Assembly: GCF_900100195.1 (NCBI RefSeq) | Contig: NZ_FNES01000002.1 | Location: forward strand, 186,001-250,000 | Source of the DNA: Billgrantia gudaonensis | Lineage (GTDB): Bacteria > Pseudomonadota > Gammaproteobacteria > Pseudomonadales > Halomonadaceae | Length of the DNA stretch: 64,000 nt | Reading direction: 5' to 3' | Shown here: piece by piece, positions 19,004 to 28,000 of the stretch | Layout: each line of letters opens with the position of its first letter | Position numbering within the stretch: position 1 is the stretch's first letter | Made by a program: the position numbers and the translations under genes | Notes under the pieces: generated by a model | Databases searched by the model: none | The model's input: the letters and a program-made list of their open reading frames with translations, nothing else | What the model was told of the DNA's origin: nothing

Positions 19004-20728
19004 TCAGGCAGTCGTCGCGGCAGCCGAGGCCTGTCTTGCCAGAAGCGCCTCGTCGCACTTCGGACAGAACTCGTGCTCGCCGGCCAGATAGCCGTGCACC
19101 GGACAGATCGAGAAGGTCGGCGTCACGGTGAGATAGGGCAGGCGGAAGCGCGACAGGGCGGTGTGCACCAGCTGCTTGCAGGCCCTGGCCGAGGAGAGCT
19201 TCTCGCGCATGTAGAGATGCAGCACCGTGCCGCCGGTATAGCGCGTCTGCAGCGGATCCTGGTGAAGTAGCGCCTCGAAGGGATCGTCGGTGAAACCGAC
19301 CGGCAGCTGGCTGGAATTGGTGTAGTAGGGCGCCTCCGACGTGCCGGCCTGCAAGATGCCGGGAAAGCGCTTGCGGTCTTCCTTGGCGAAACGGTAGGTG
19401 GTGCCCTCGGCGGGGGTCGCCTCCAGGTTGTAGAGATGGCCGGTGCCTTCCTGGAATTCGCGCATCCGCTCGCGGACGTGATCCAGCAGTTCGAGGGCCA
19501 GCTGCTGGCCTTCGGGGTCGGCGATGTCGAAGCGGTCGTCGCTGAAGTTGCGTACCATCTCGTTGAGGCCGTTCACGCCCAGCGTCGAGAAGTGGTTGCG
19601 CAGGGTGCCCAGGTAGCGCTGGCTGTAGGGGTAGAGGCCGTCGTCCATCCACTGCTGGATGTATTCGCGCTTGACCTCCAGGCTGTCGCGGCCCAGTTCC
19701 AGCAGGCGGTCCAGCTCGGCGTAGAGCCCTGCCCGGTCGCCGGCGAAGCGGTGCCCCAGGCGCGCGCAGTTGATCGTCACCACGCCCAGCGAGCCGGTCT
19801 GCTCGGCACTGCCGAACAGGCCGTTGCCGCGCTTGAGCAGTTCGCTGAGGTCGAGCTGCAGCCGGCAGCACATGGAACGCACCATGTGCGGTTCCAGGTC
19901 GGAGTTGAGGAAGTTCTGGAAGTAGGGCAGACCGTACTTGGCGGTCAGCGCGAAGAGCCGCTCGGCGTTGTCGCTCTCCCAATCGAAATCCGCGGTGATG
20001 TTGTAGGTGGGGATCGGGAAGGTGAACACCCGGCCGCGGCAGTCGCCCTCCTCCATCACTTCCAGGTAGGCGCGGTTGAGCAGATCCATCTCGGCCTGCA
20101 GCTCGCCGTAGGTGAAGGGCTGCTCCTCGCCGCCGACGATCGGTACCTGATCGCGCAGGTCCGCCGGGCAGATCCAGTCGAAGGTTAGGTTGGTGAAGGG
20201 CGTCTGGCTGCCCCAGCGCGATGGCACGTTGAGGTTGTAGATGAACTCCTGCACCGCCTGCTTCACCGCCGGGTAGTCGAGCCGGTCGATGCGCACGTAG
20301 GGCGCCAGGTAGGTGTCGAAGGAGCTGAACGCCTGGGCGCCGGCCCATTCGTTCTGCAGGGTGCCGAGGAAGTTGACCATCTGCCCCAGTGCACTGGAGA
20401 GATGCTTGGGCGGCCCGCTTTCCGCTCGGCCTGGAACGCCGTTGAAGCCTTCGATCAGCAGGGTGCGCAGCGACCAGCCGGCACAGTAGCCGCCGAGCAT
20501 GTCCAGGTCGTGAATGTGCAGATCGCCGCGGCGGTGGGCCTCGCCAACGGCGCTGGGGTAGACCTCGTCGAGCCAGTAGTTGGCGATCAGCTTGCCCGAG
20601 GCGTTGAGGATCAGCCCACCCAGGGAGAAACCCTGATTGGCGTTGGCGTTGACGCGCCAGTCGGCGCGCTGCAGGTACTCGTTGACCGTCGAAGCGACGT
20701 CGACGACGCTGAGCTGGGGGCTTTCCAT
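19004..20728 (-). CDS. nrdD: Anaerobic (class III) ribonucleotide reductase large chain NrdD, lacking the glycyl-radical loop
   Basis: The 574-aa product matches NrdD barrels: GGLILNASGKLIANYWLDEVYP, GDLHIHDLD, NEWAGAQAFSSFD, TPFTNLTFDW, FTFPIPTYNIT, and APYYTNSSQLPVG. The C-terminus ends with the zinc motif CPVHGYLAGEHEFCPKC and some 15 further residues. No N-terminal ATP-cone is seen (the chain starts about 10 residues before the core). The C-terminal Gly-radical loop that completes the active site is missing and is encoded by the following small gene. It makes dNTPs strictly without O2, probably with formate as reductant as in other ATP-cone-poor NrdD, which I infer only. It is preceded by NrdR boxes. 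Confidence 0.92.
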   Translation of the reverse strand: MESPQLSVVDVASTVNEYLQRADWRVNANANQGFSLGGLILNASGKLIANYWLDEVYPSAVGEAHRRGDLHIHDLDMLGGYCAGWSLRTLLIEGFNGVPGRAESGPPKHLSSALGQMVNFLGTLQNEWAGAQAFSSFDTYLAPYVRIDRLDYPAVKQAVQEFIYNLNVPSRWGSQTPFTNLTFDWICPADLRDQVPIVGGEEQPFTYGELQAEMDLLNRAYLEVMEEGDCRGRVFTFPIPTYNITADFDWESDNAERLFALTAKYGLPYFQNFLNSDLEPHMVRSMCCRLQLDLSELLKRGNGLFGSAEQTGSLGVVTINCARLGHRFAGDRAGLYAELDRLLELGRDSLEVKREYIQQWMDDGLYPYSQRYLGTLRNHFSTLGVNGLNEMVRNFSDDRFDIADPEGQQLALELLDHVRERMREFQEGTGHLYNLEATPAEGTTYRFAKEDRKRFPGILQAGTSEAPYYTNSSQLPVGFTDDPFEALLHQDPLQTRYTGGTVLHLYMREKLSSARACKQLVHTALSRFRLPYLTVTPTFSICPVHGYLAGEHEFCPKCDEALLARQASAAATTA

Positions 20729-20750
20729 GGCGCTTTCCTCGCTGGCCGAT

Positions 20751-20797
20751 TATCCATATATGGTGATTCCTAAAAAAATTGGCACCATATGTTGTGT
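20751..20797. promoter_or_regulatory. Tandem NrdR boxes upstream of nrdD
   Basis: On the minus strand the 16-mer ACACAACATATGGTGC (20782-20797) matches 13 of 16 NrdR consensus positions. A second at 20751-20766 with a perfect CATATATG core matches 10 of 16. The two are exactly 31 bases apart, the same as in front of ubiT-nrdJab. They lie 23 to 69 bases before the nrdD start codon. Confidence 0.72.
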
Positions 20798-20832
20798 TTC
20801 GTGCAGGGTAGACACTCCAGCGGGGCAGGAAA

Positions 20833-20846
20833 ATGATCCAGGTCAT
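20833..20846. promoter_or_regulatory. Possible FNR/DNR-type box upstream of nrdD
   Basis: ATGAT-N4-GTCAT is a symmetric 14-mer with the TGA/TCA core, 7 of 10 consensus positions. It lies just upstream of the NrdR boxes and overlaps the 3' end of the chemoreceptor-like gene. The position suits anaerobic activation of nrdD, but the match is moderate. Confidence 0.35.
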
Positions 20847-22048
20847 GAAGGCTGCAATGCGTGATTTCCAGCAGCCGGTGCAGTGCTGCCTTCTCGGTTG
20901 CTGCGCCGAGCTGCCGGTTCCGGTAGCGGATCTTGGGCGATAGGGGCAGGCGCGCCGGCTGTCTCGGGCAAGCGAGCCTGGCGCGTGTCCGGCCGATACT
21001 TGCGCATGATGTAGCGCAGCCGCTTCATGACGTCGAGGTTGGCGGATTCCATTTTCGCCAGGGCGGCCATCGCCTCGTCCATGCGTCCTTCCTGGTGATG
21101 GGCCACGGCCTCGATGGCGCGCTGGTGCACTTCGCGGTGAGGAGCCTCCAGCGCCTGGAAATCGCTGTCGCTGTAGAAGCGCTGGCTGCCGGTGCCGTCG
21201 TAGTACCAGCGCCCCAGGGCGCACTGGGTCTCGTCGGGCAGGTCCTCTGCGCGCTTGTCCGACAGGCCCATGAAGATGCGATAGACCTCCAGCTTGATTT
21301 CCAGCTCTTCCAGGTTGGCCAGCTCGACTTCGCTGAGCATGGCGGAGAAGGCCAGCGCCTGGCTGCTCTCGCCGCTCAGGCCCAGCAGCTGTTCGGTACG
21401 CTGCATGACGCGGCTGGCCTCGGCGCTCAAACGTTCGGCCTTGCGGGCGTTGTCGTCCATCACGCCATCGACCTGGTCGGCCTGGCTCAGGATGCTGCCG
21501 TTGAGCCCGCCGATCTCGTCGGTGGCGTCGTTGGTCCGCGAGGCGAGCTGACGCACTTCGGTGGCCACCACGGCGAAGCCGCGACCGGCATCGCCGGCCC
21601 GGGCCGCCTCGATGCTGGCATTGAAGGCCAGCAGCGTGGTCTGCATGGAGATCTCGTCGATGACGGTGACGAAGTTGTCGATGCGCCCGGCATCGCCGCG
21701 CAGCGACGTGACCTGTTCGGCGGCCTGGCCGATGCGTGCATTGAGAGCGCGCAGCTCATCGACCATGGCGTTCAAGGCATCCTGGCTGCGCTGCGATTCG
21801 CTGGTGGTGAAGTCGGCGACCCGCTGGTTGCCCTGCAGTAGCTCGGAGAGATCCGAGAAGGATTCGCGCAGAGCCACCACGGAGTCGCCGAATCCGGTGA
21901 GGTTGGTGAACAGATGCTGGTGGAGGCGCTGCTCGGCCTCGAGGGTATCGATGCGGGCCTGAAGGCGGTCGCGCTCGGCACGCAGCGCGTCTGCGGCATC
22001 GCCGCTGGCGCGCTGATGAGACGGTGCGGTACGTCGAAAGAGTCGCAT
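20843..22048 (-). CDS. Soluble chemoreceptor-like protein with C-terminal CZB zinc-sensing domain
   Basis: The 401-aa protein has no membrane segment. A coiled-coil (about 20-60) leads into a short methyl-accepting signalling hairpin with IDEISMQTTLLAFNASIEAARAGD-like tip sequence (about 130-160). A CZB domain (about 245-330) follows, with the zinc motifs CALGRWYYDGTG and APHREVHQRA; the first histidine of the usual His-Cys-His-His set is not obvious. CZB proteins respond to zinc or to hypochlorous-type oxidation. The last 60 residues look disordered. The start at 22048 has GGAG eight bases upstream. Its place between nrdD and dnrN may mark a role in NO or zinc sensing, which is inference. 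Confidence 0.75.
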   Translation of the reverse strand: MRLFRRTAPSHQRASGDAADALRAERDRLQARIDTLEAEQRLHQHLFTNLTGFGDSVVALRESFSDLSELLQGNQRVADFTTSESQRSQDALNAMVDELRALNARIGQAAEQVTSLRGDAGRIDNFVTVIDEISMQTTLLAFNASIEAARAGDAGRGFAVVATEVRQLASRTNDATDEIGGLNGSILSQADQVDGVMDDNARKAERLSAEASRVMQRTEQLLGLSGESSQALAFSAMLSEVELANLEELEIKLEVYRIFMGLSDKRAEDLPDETQCALGRWYYDGTGSQRFYSDSDFQALEAPHREVHQRAIEAVAHHQEGRMDEAMAALAKMESANLDVMKRLRYIMRKYRPDTRQARLPETAGAPAPIAQDPLPEPAARRSNREGSTAPAAGNHALQPS

Positions 22049-22121
22049 GAAGTCTCCGGGTCGGTCAGGGGAAAAGCCGCCTGCCATGACGAGACGGCGT
22101 GCAAAGTCGGGTGGTGGTGAT

Positions 22122-22778
22122 TCAGCCGGCGCGCTCGAAGAGCAGGTTGTTCTCGAGGTGGATGTGCTGCATCAGGTCCTCGCGGAATTCGCGCAGGCCG
22201 GCATACAGGGCGCGCCAGGTGGTGCAGGCGCCCCTGGGGGGATGGATGTCGTCGGTGAGCACCATCAAATGCTCGAGGCTGGCGCCGTGATCGTCGTGTT
22301 CGTGGCGCATCACGGTGATCGGCCCCTGGGCCTGGGCGCCCTGGCCGCGGCGCAGCATGGGGAAGAGGATCTGCTCCTCTTTCTGCATGTGGCTCTCCAT
22401 CTCCTGGTGGATGCCGGCCAGCAGGTCGGCGAGCCCGCGGGGACAGGCGTCGCGGTCGCCGTGGACCTGCTCGACGCGGCGCGCCATGCGCGTCAGTTCG
22501 GGCAGCTGCTGGCGGTGGACGTCGTGGTAGCGGGTCAGGATGTGGTCGATCAGTTCGTCGTTGCTGGCTGCCGACCAGTCGTGCTCCTCGCTGGCGTTGG
22601 CCGGCAACGCTTCCAGTTCGGCGATGAGCCTGTCGGGATGCAGGCCGGCGCGTTTGGCCGCCTCTCGCAGCGTGACGCGGCCGCCACAGCAGAAATCGAT
22701 GTGATGGGCATGGAAGACGCGAGTGGCGCCGGGCAGGGTGAGAGCGGTACGGCCTACGGTCTGGTCGAGCAGGGGCAT
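22122..22778 (-). CDS. dnrN: Di-iron iron-sulfur cluster repair protein (RIC/YtfE/DnrN/NorA family)
   Basis: The 218-aa product has an N-terminal ScdA-type domain with FCCGG (Cys30, Cys31) and a hemerythrin-like four-helix domain with iron ligands in HILTRYHDVHR, HQEMESHMQKEE, MRHEHDDH and HIHLENNLLF. Family members (E. coli YtfE, Ralstonia NorA) bind a di-iron centre, repair nitrosative damage to Fe-S clusters and lower free NO. The promoter region is the Ralstonia norAB type: sigma-54 element and three NorR boxes, so NorR (2249-3775) is the likely activator. It stands alone, divergent from tetR. Confidence 0.93.
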   Translation of the reverse strand: MPLLDQTVGRTALTLPGATRVFHAHHIDFCCGGRVTLREAAKRAGLHPDRLIAELEALPANASEEHDWSAASNDELIDHILTRYHDVHRQQLPELTRMARRVEQVHGDRDACPRGLADLLAGIHQEMESHMQKEEQILFPMLRRGQGAQAQGPITVMRHEHDDHGASLEHLMVLTDDIHPPRGACTTWRALYAGLREFREDLMQHIHLENNLLFERAG

Positions 22779-22813
22779 GGCAGTGACTCCTTACAAAGAA
22801 TGGTCTCTTGAGT

Positions 22814-22830
22814 TAGCAAAAGGCGTGCCA
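22814..22830 (-). promoter_or_regulatory. Consensus sigma-54 promoter of dnrN
   Basis: On the minus strand the sequence reads TGGCACG-CCTT-TTGCT, a full match to the -24/-12 consensus TGGCACG-N4-TTGCW. The start site would fall near 22805 and the dnrN ATG is at 22778. It is the only clear sigma-54 promoter I found in the window. Confidence 0.85.
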
Positions 22831-22871
22831 CTCAAATCTTTGCTTTTCAATCAAGGTTTTATGGGTTTTAG

Positions 22872-22928
22872 GGTCGAAATCACCCTGTTGGGTCAGGGTT
22901 TTTATGACCGTGAAGGGTTTTTTTGACC
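22872..22928. promoter_or_regulatory. Three NorR boxes (GGT-N7-ACC) upstream of dnrN
   Basis: GGT-N7-ACC occurs at 22872-22884, 22897-22909 and 22916-22928, about 67 to 123 bases before the predicted start site. The last two are near-identical direct repeats (GGGTTTTTATGACC and GGGTTTTTTTGACC) with a 19-base period. Three such boxes upstream of a sigma-54 promoter is the arrangement described for NorR at Ralstonia eutropha norAB. Confidence 0.8.
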
Positions 22929-22999
22929 ATGCCGCGTGTCCTTCAGAAGTAAGACATCCTCTCAGAGTGGATGGCTGGAAGGAGGCCGACCTGACTGAT

Positions 23000-23023
23000 A
23001 AGATAGTAATCAATTACTATCTT
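23000..23023. promoter_or_regulatory. Perfect inverted-repeat operator upstream of the tetR gene
   Basis: Arms AAGATAGTAAT and ATTACTATCTT (11 bases each, no mismatch) flank a CA centre. The repeat ends 13 bases before the ATG of the TetR-family gene. A position this close to the start fits autorepression of the tetR-MFP-RND operon. Confidence 0.75.
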
Positions 23024-23036
23024 TTGAGGTTCGGCC

Positions 23037-23654
23037 ATGTCGGAACGTCAGCATCTCAGTGCCGAGGCGCGTCGCGAGCGCACCGTGGAGACCGTCGTCG
23101 CCCTGTGCGGCGAGGAGGAGCCTGCCACTCTCACCACCGGGCGCATTGCCCGGCGCATGGGCGTCACTCAGGGCGCGTTGTTTCGCCATTTTCCGAGCAA
23201 GGACGCCATCTGGGAGGCGGTGGTGACCTGGGTGGCCGGGCGGGTGATGGCGCGCGTCGACGCCGCCGCCGAGGGTGTCGATGACCCCCTCGCGGCGCTG
23301 GAGGCGATGTATCTGGCACATGCTGCCTTCATCGCCGAGCACCCTGGCGTACCGCGACTGCTGATGGGCCAGCTTCAGCATCCCCGTCCGACGCCGGCCA
23401 GTCGCACGGTGCGCGAGCTGATGGAGCGCTACCGCCAACGGCTGCTGAGCCTGCTGCAACGTGCCCGCGACGAGGGACGCCTGCGCCCCGGGCTCGATCT
23501 GGATACCGCGGCGACCCAGTTCATCGGCACGCTTCAGGGGCTGGTGATGCAGGCGTTGATCGCCGATGACGTGGCGGGCATCGTCGAGCGCGCGCCGGCC
23601 GCCTTCGACCTCTATCGGTATGGTATCTGCAAGGCGCCGGGAGGTGACGCATGA
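23037..23654 (+). CDS. TetR-family transcriptional repressor of the efflux operon
   Basis: The 205-aa product has an N-terminal TetR helix-turn-helix (about 10-55, with TTGRIARRMGVTQGALFRHFPSKD) and a helical ligand-binding domain whose sequence is not family-specific. It overlaps the membrane-fusion protein gene by four bases (ATGA) and is preceded by a perfect 24-base palindrome. It most likely represses its own operon and is released by a substrate of the pump, which cannot be predicted here. Confidence 0.88.
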   Translation: MSERQHLSAEARRERTVETVVALCGEEEPATLTTGRIARRMGVTQGALFRHFPSKDAIWEAVVTWVAGRVMARVDAAAEGVDDPLAALEAMYLAHAAFIAEHPGVPRLLMGQLQHPRPTPASRTVRELMERYRQRLLSLLQRARDEGRLRPGLDLDTAATQFIGTLQGLVMQALIADDVAGIVERAPAAFDLYRYGICKAPGGDA

Positions 23655-25018
23655 AGCCCTGGAGTCGGCGGTTGGGGCGGGCGCTGACGGTGCTCGTCGG
23701 CGTCGCCCTGGGTGTGGCGCTGCTGGTCTTTTTCGTGGTCAACCGCCAGGCTCCCGAGCGCCTGGAAGCGTCGGCGGCCGCCACTCCGGTGCGGGTCATC
23801 GAGGCCCGCCCGCTGGCTTTCCGTCTGGAAGCGCGCGGGCACGGAGTGGCGCGCCCCGCCGAGACCTGGCAGGCGGTGGCCAATGTGCCGGGCCGGGTGG
23901 TGGAGCGCCACCCGGAGCTGGAGAGTGGCACCTTGCTGCCCGAGGGTACCCTGCTGGTGGCGTTGGATCCCAGCCGCTATGAGCTGGCCATCGCCGAGGC
24001 CGAGGCGGAGTTGTCGAGCCTGGCCGGCGAACTGGCCCAGCTTCGGGCCGAAGAGGACAATACCGGTCGCCTGCTGGCCTTGGAGAAGGAAGCGCTGGCC
24101 CTGGCCGAGCAGGAGTTGTCGCGTATCGAGCGCCTGGCGGACAGCGGCTCGGTCTCCACTTCACGGCGTGACGAGCAGCGTCGCAGCACCCTGGGACAGC
24201 GCCAGGCGGTGGCTTCGCTGGAGAACACCCTGGCGCTGGTGCCCGCACGGCGTGCGGTGCTCGAGGCTCAGCGCGAGCGCGCCGCCGTGCGCCTCGCCCA
24301 GGCCCGCGAGGATCTTGCGGATACCCGCTTCGTGGCACCCTACGACCTGCGCCTGGGCGAGGTGGAGGCAGAACGTCACCAGTTCGTGGCCAGCGGGCAG
24401 CGGCTGTTCGAGGCCGACAGCCTGGCCGCTGCCGAGGTGGAGGCGCACGTTCCCATCGACATGATGCGCCGCCTGCTGGGTGCGATCCTGCCCGACGAAC
24501 CCTTCGATCCGGGACTGGACCTCGACGAGCGGCTGGATCTCTCCGCAGTGGACGCCGAGTTGTCGCTGGCTGGTGCCGAAGGCGTGGGCTGGACGGGGCG
24601 GTTGGTGCGTGTCGCCAGCGGGCTGGACCCGAGTACGCGGACGGTGCGTGCCGTGGTACGGGTGGACGAACCCTACCGAGACATTCGACCGCCAGATCGT
24701 CCACCCCTGCAACGCGGCATGTACGTGCGTACGCGGCTCACGGCATCGAGCCCGCAGCCACGACTGACGATCCCGGCCAGCGCCGTGCATCAGGGCGAGG
24801 TGTGGCTGGCCAATGCCGAGCAGCGCCTCGAGCGGCGCGACGTGAGCGTGGCCTTCACCCAGGGCGACCTGGCGGTGATCGAGGCGGGTCTCGAGCCCGG
24901 CGAGCGGGTGGTGGTCGACGACCTGCCCGCGGCGATCGCCGGTATGGCGCTGACGACACGGCGTGACGAAGCCCTGGAGGCACGCATCGCCGCGCGCGCA
25001 CGGGGAGAGCGGCCATGA
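23651..25018 (+). CDS. RND efflux periplasmic adaptor (membrane fusion protein)
   Basis: The 455-aa product has an N-terminal membrane anchor (about 8-32, LGRALTVLVGVALGVALLVFFVV) without a lipobox. A barrel-sandwich hybrid half follows (about 75-105, ETWQAVANVPGRVVERHPELESGTL-type), then a coiled-coil hairpin (about 110-215), the second lipoyl half (about 220-255) and beta-barrel regions. It connects an inner-membrane RND pump to an outer-membrane channel. The end overlaps the pump gene by four bases. Confidence 0.92.
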   Translation: MKPWSRRLGRALTVLVGVALGVALLVFFVVNRQAPERLEASAAATPVRVIEARPLAFRLEARGHGVARPAETWQAVANVPGRVVERHPELESGTLLPEGTLLVALDPSRYELAIAEAEAELSSLAGELAQLRAEEDNTGRLLALEKEALALAEQELSRIERLADSGSVSTSRRDEQRRSTLGQRQAVASLENTLALVPARRAVLEAQRERAAVRLAQAREDLADTRFVAPYDLRLGEVEAERHQFVASGQRLFEADSLAAAEVEAHVPIDMMRRLLGAILPDEPFDPGLDLDERLDLSAVDAELSLAGAEGVGWTGRLVRVASGLDPSTRTVRAVVRVDEPYRDIRPPDRPPLQRGMYVRTRLTASSPQPRLTIPASAVHQGEVWLANAEQRLERRDVSVAFTQGDLAVIEAGLEPGERVVVDDLPAAIAGMALTTRRDEALEARIAARARGERP

Positions 25019-28000
25019 TCCGCTGGTTCGCCGCCCATCCCACCGCCGCCAATCTGCTGTTGGTGCTGCTGATCGCTGCCGGTCTCTTCAGCGCTCCGTC
25101 GCTCGAGCGCGAGACGTTTCCCGATTATCGCCCGGTGGAGGTAAGCGTCGAGGTGGTCTATCGCGGAGCCAGCGCCGCCGACGTGGAGGATGCCGTGTGC
25201 CGGCGCCTGCATGAGGCGGTGAAGGGGGTGGAGTACCTCGACGAATTCGTCTGCATGGCCCAGGACAATCTGGCCAGCGCTACCGCCACCATGCAGGGCG
25301 GTGGCGACCCGATTCGCTTCGTCAGCGAGATAGACACCGAGGTCGGCGCCATCACCGAGCTGCCGGCGCGGGCCGAGCCGCCGGTGGTGCGCGAGTTGCA
25401 TCGCAGCGATTCGGTGGCGGCGGTGGCGGTGTCGGCCGACATGCCCGCCCGCCAGCTCGAGGAGTACGCCCTGCGCCTGGAGGAGCGCATCATGGCGTTG
25501 TCCGGCGTGGCGGACGTGGCCATTCACGGCATGTCCCAGCGTCAGTGGCAGGTGGAGGTGCCCGGTGACGTGCTCGGTCAGCACGGTCTCTCGGCCAGCG
25601 AGCTGGCGCGGCGGATCGCCGCCCAGAGCCTAGACCTGCCGCTGGGCACGCTGGAGACGCCCGAGCGCGATATTCTGCTGCGCTTCACCGATCAGCGACG
25701 TTCGCTTTCCCAACTGAAGAGCCTGGTGGTGATGTCCGACTCGGCCGGCGGCGAACTGACCCTGGGCGACATCGCCACCTTGACCGAGACCGGTGAGCGC
25801 AAGGAAGAGAAGCTGCGCTTCAACGGCGAGCCGGCGCTGGTGCTGGAGGTGAGCAAGGGCCTGGGCGATGACGCTCTGGCGGTGAAAGAGCGCCTCGAAG
25901 GGCTTCTCGATGCGGAGCGCCGCCGCTTCGACGACGGCGTTTCGCTGACCCTGACCCAGGACATGACCCGCATCGTGCGCGACCGCCTGCAGATGCTGGT
26001 GGCCAACGGCCTCATGGGTCTGGCGCTGGTGGTGCTGGTGATGAGCCTGTTCTTCCGACCGCGCCTGGCGCTGTGGGCGGTACTGGGACTGCCCGCCGCC
26101 TTCATGGGCGCCTTTCTGGTGATGGGGCTTGCCGGCCTTTCCCTGAACATGATCACCCTGGTGGCGCTGCTGATGGCCATCGGCATCGTCATGGACGATG
26201 CCATCGTCATCACCGACAACATCGCTGCCCACGCCGGGGAGAGCGCCACGCCACTGGAGGCGGTGGTGGCGGGGACCCGTCAGGTGCTGCCCGGGGTGTT
26301 GTCGTCTTTCCTGACCACGGCTTCCGTGTTCGTGCCGCTCTCCTTTCTGGCCGGCGAGCTGGGAGCGGTGCTGGAGGTGCTGCCAGTAGTGCTGATCGCC
26401 GCCTTGGCGGCGAGTCTCGTCGAGGCGTTCTGGATCCTGCCCCACCACCTCAAAAGCAGTGTCGAATATCTGCAGCAGGACCCTGACTCCCGTTTTCGCA
26501 CTGCCTTCGACCGCGGCTTCGAGCGCTTCCGCGAGGGCGTGGGACGGCTGGCCGACCGAACGATTCGTTTCCGCCATGCAGTGCTGGGGACAGTGCTGGC
26601 CGTCATGCTGGGATCGGTGGGGTTCATGGCCGGTGGCCATGTCGGCAGAGAGGCGATGCCCGACATCGACGGCGACGTGCTGGAGGCGCGCATCCTGATG
26701 CCCCAGGGCACGCCGCTGGAACGTACCGAGGCGGTGGCCGAGCGGGTCGAGGCGGCGATGCGCGAGCTCGATGCGCGGTTCTCCCCCGAGCAGCCGGAGG
26801 GCAGGGCGCTGATCGAGGCGATTCAGGTGCGCTTCAACCACAACCTCAGCGCCCGGGAGACGGGCCCCCACGTGGCCACGGTGAGCGTCGACCTGCTCAC
26901 TGCCGAGCGGCGCACCAAGAGCCTGGACGAGCTCACCGCGGCGTGGCGCGAGGCGATCGGCGAGATCGAGGGCCTGCAGCGTCTGATCATCCAGGAACCG
27001 GGTTTCGGCCCTGCCGGAGTGCCGGTGGAGGTGCGCCTCACCGGCGAGGATCTCGATGCCATGAAGGCGGCAGCCCACGAGTTGGCCGAGCGACTCGAGA
27101 GTTATTCGGCGGTCTACAACGTCATGGATGACCAGCGCCTGGGCAAGCCCCAGCGCGCCTACTCCCTGGCCCCGGGGGCTCACGGCCTGGGCCTCACCGC
27201 CGACGAGGTGGCCGGCCAGCTGCGTGCCGCCCTGCTCGGCGAGATCGCCGATACCCAGCGCATCGGCGAGCAGGAGATCGAGGTGCTGGTGCGCCAGGCC
27301 GAGGCAGACCGCGACGGCCTCGACGACCTGGCCGACCAGACCATCATGCTGCCCGACGGAAGCCAGGTGCCGCTTTCGGTGGTGACCGAGATGGCCGAGC
27401 GTCGCGAGTGGGCACGCATCACTCGTATCGACGGGCGGCGCACGGTGACCGTGGAGGCCAACGTAGACGCCCGTCGGGCCAGCGGCCAGGCCATCGTCGA
27501 CGATCTGATCGGCAGCGGCTGGCTGCAAGACTTCCGGGAGAAGCATCCCGATGTGGAAGTCACCTTCGAGGGCCAGGTGGCCAGCTCCGCGGAGACCGGC
27601 GGCTCCATCGGCCGCGCCCTGCTGATCGGCCTGGTGGGGATCTTCGTGATCCTGTCGTTCCAGTTCCGCAGCTACGTGGAGCCGCTGATCGTCATGCTCT
27701 CCATCCCGCTGGCTTTCATCGGCGCCATCTGGGGACACGTGATCATGGGCTACTATCTCTCCACGCCCTCGCTGATCGGTGCAGCGTCCCTGGCCGGCAT
27801 CGTGGTCAACAATGCCATCCTGCTGATCCACTTCATCAAGGAGCACAGGGCGAGGGGGCTCGATGCCGCGGCCGCGGCCGGCCGAGCCAGCCGCGACCGG
27901 CTGCGCGCCATCCTGATCTCCTCCTCGACGACCATCGCCGGCCTGCTGCCGTTGCTGGCCGAGACCAGCACCCAAGCGGATGCCATCAAGCCCCTGGTGA

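Noticed and set aside
18801-19006. Sequencing frameshift as the reason for the separate nrdD 3' part
   Set aside because: The small gene has its own well-spaced AAAAGGAG site and ATG, and nrdD ends neatly after its zinc motif; still, only comparison with related genomes can exclude it.
25630-27975. Long minus-strand frame opposite the RND pump gene
   Set aside because: Gln/His-rich shadow translation without recognisable features.
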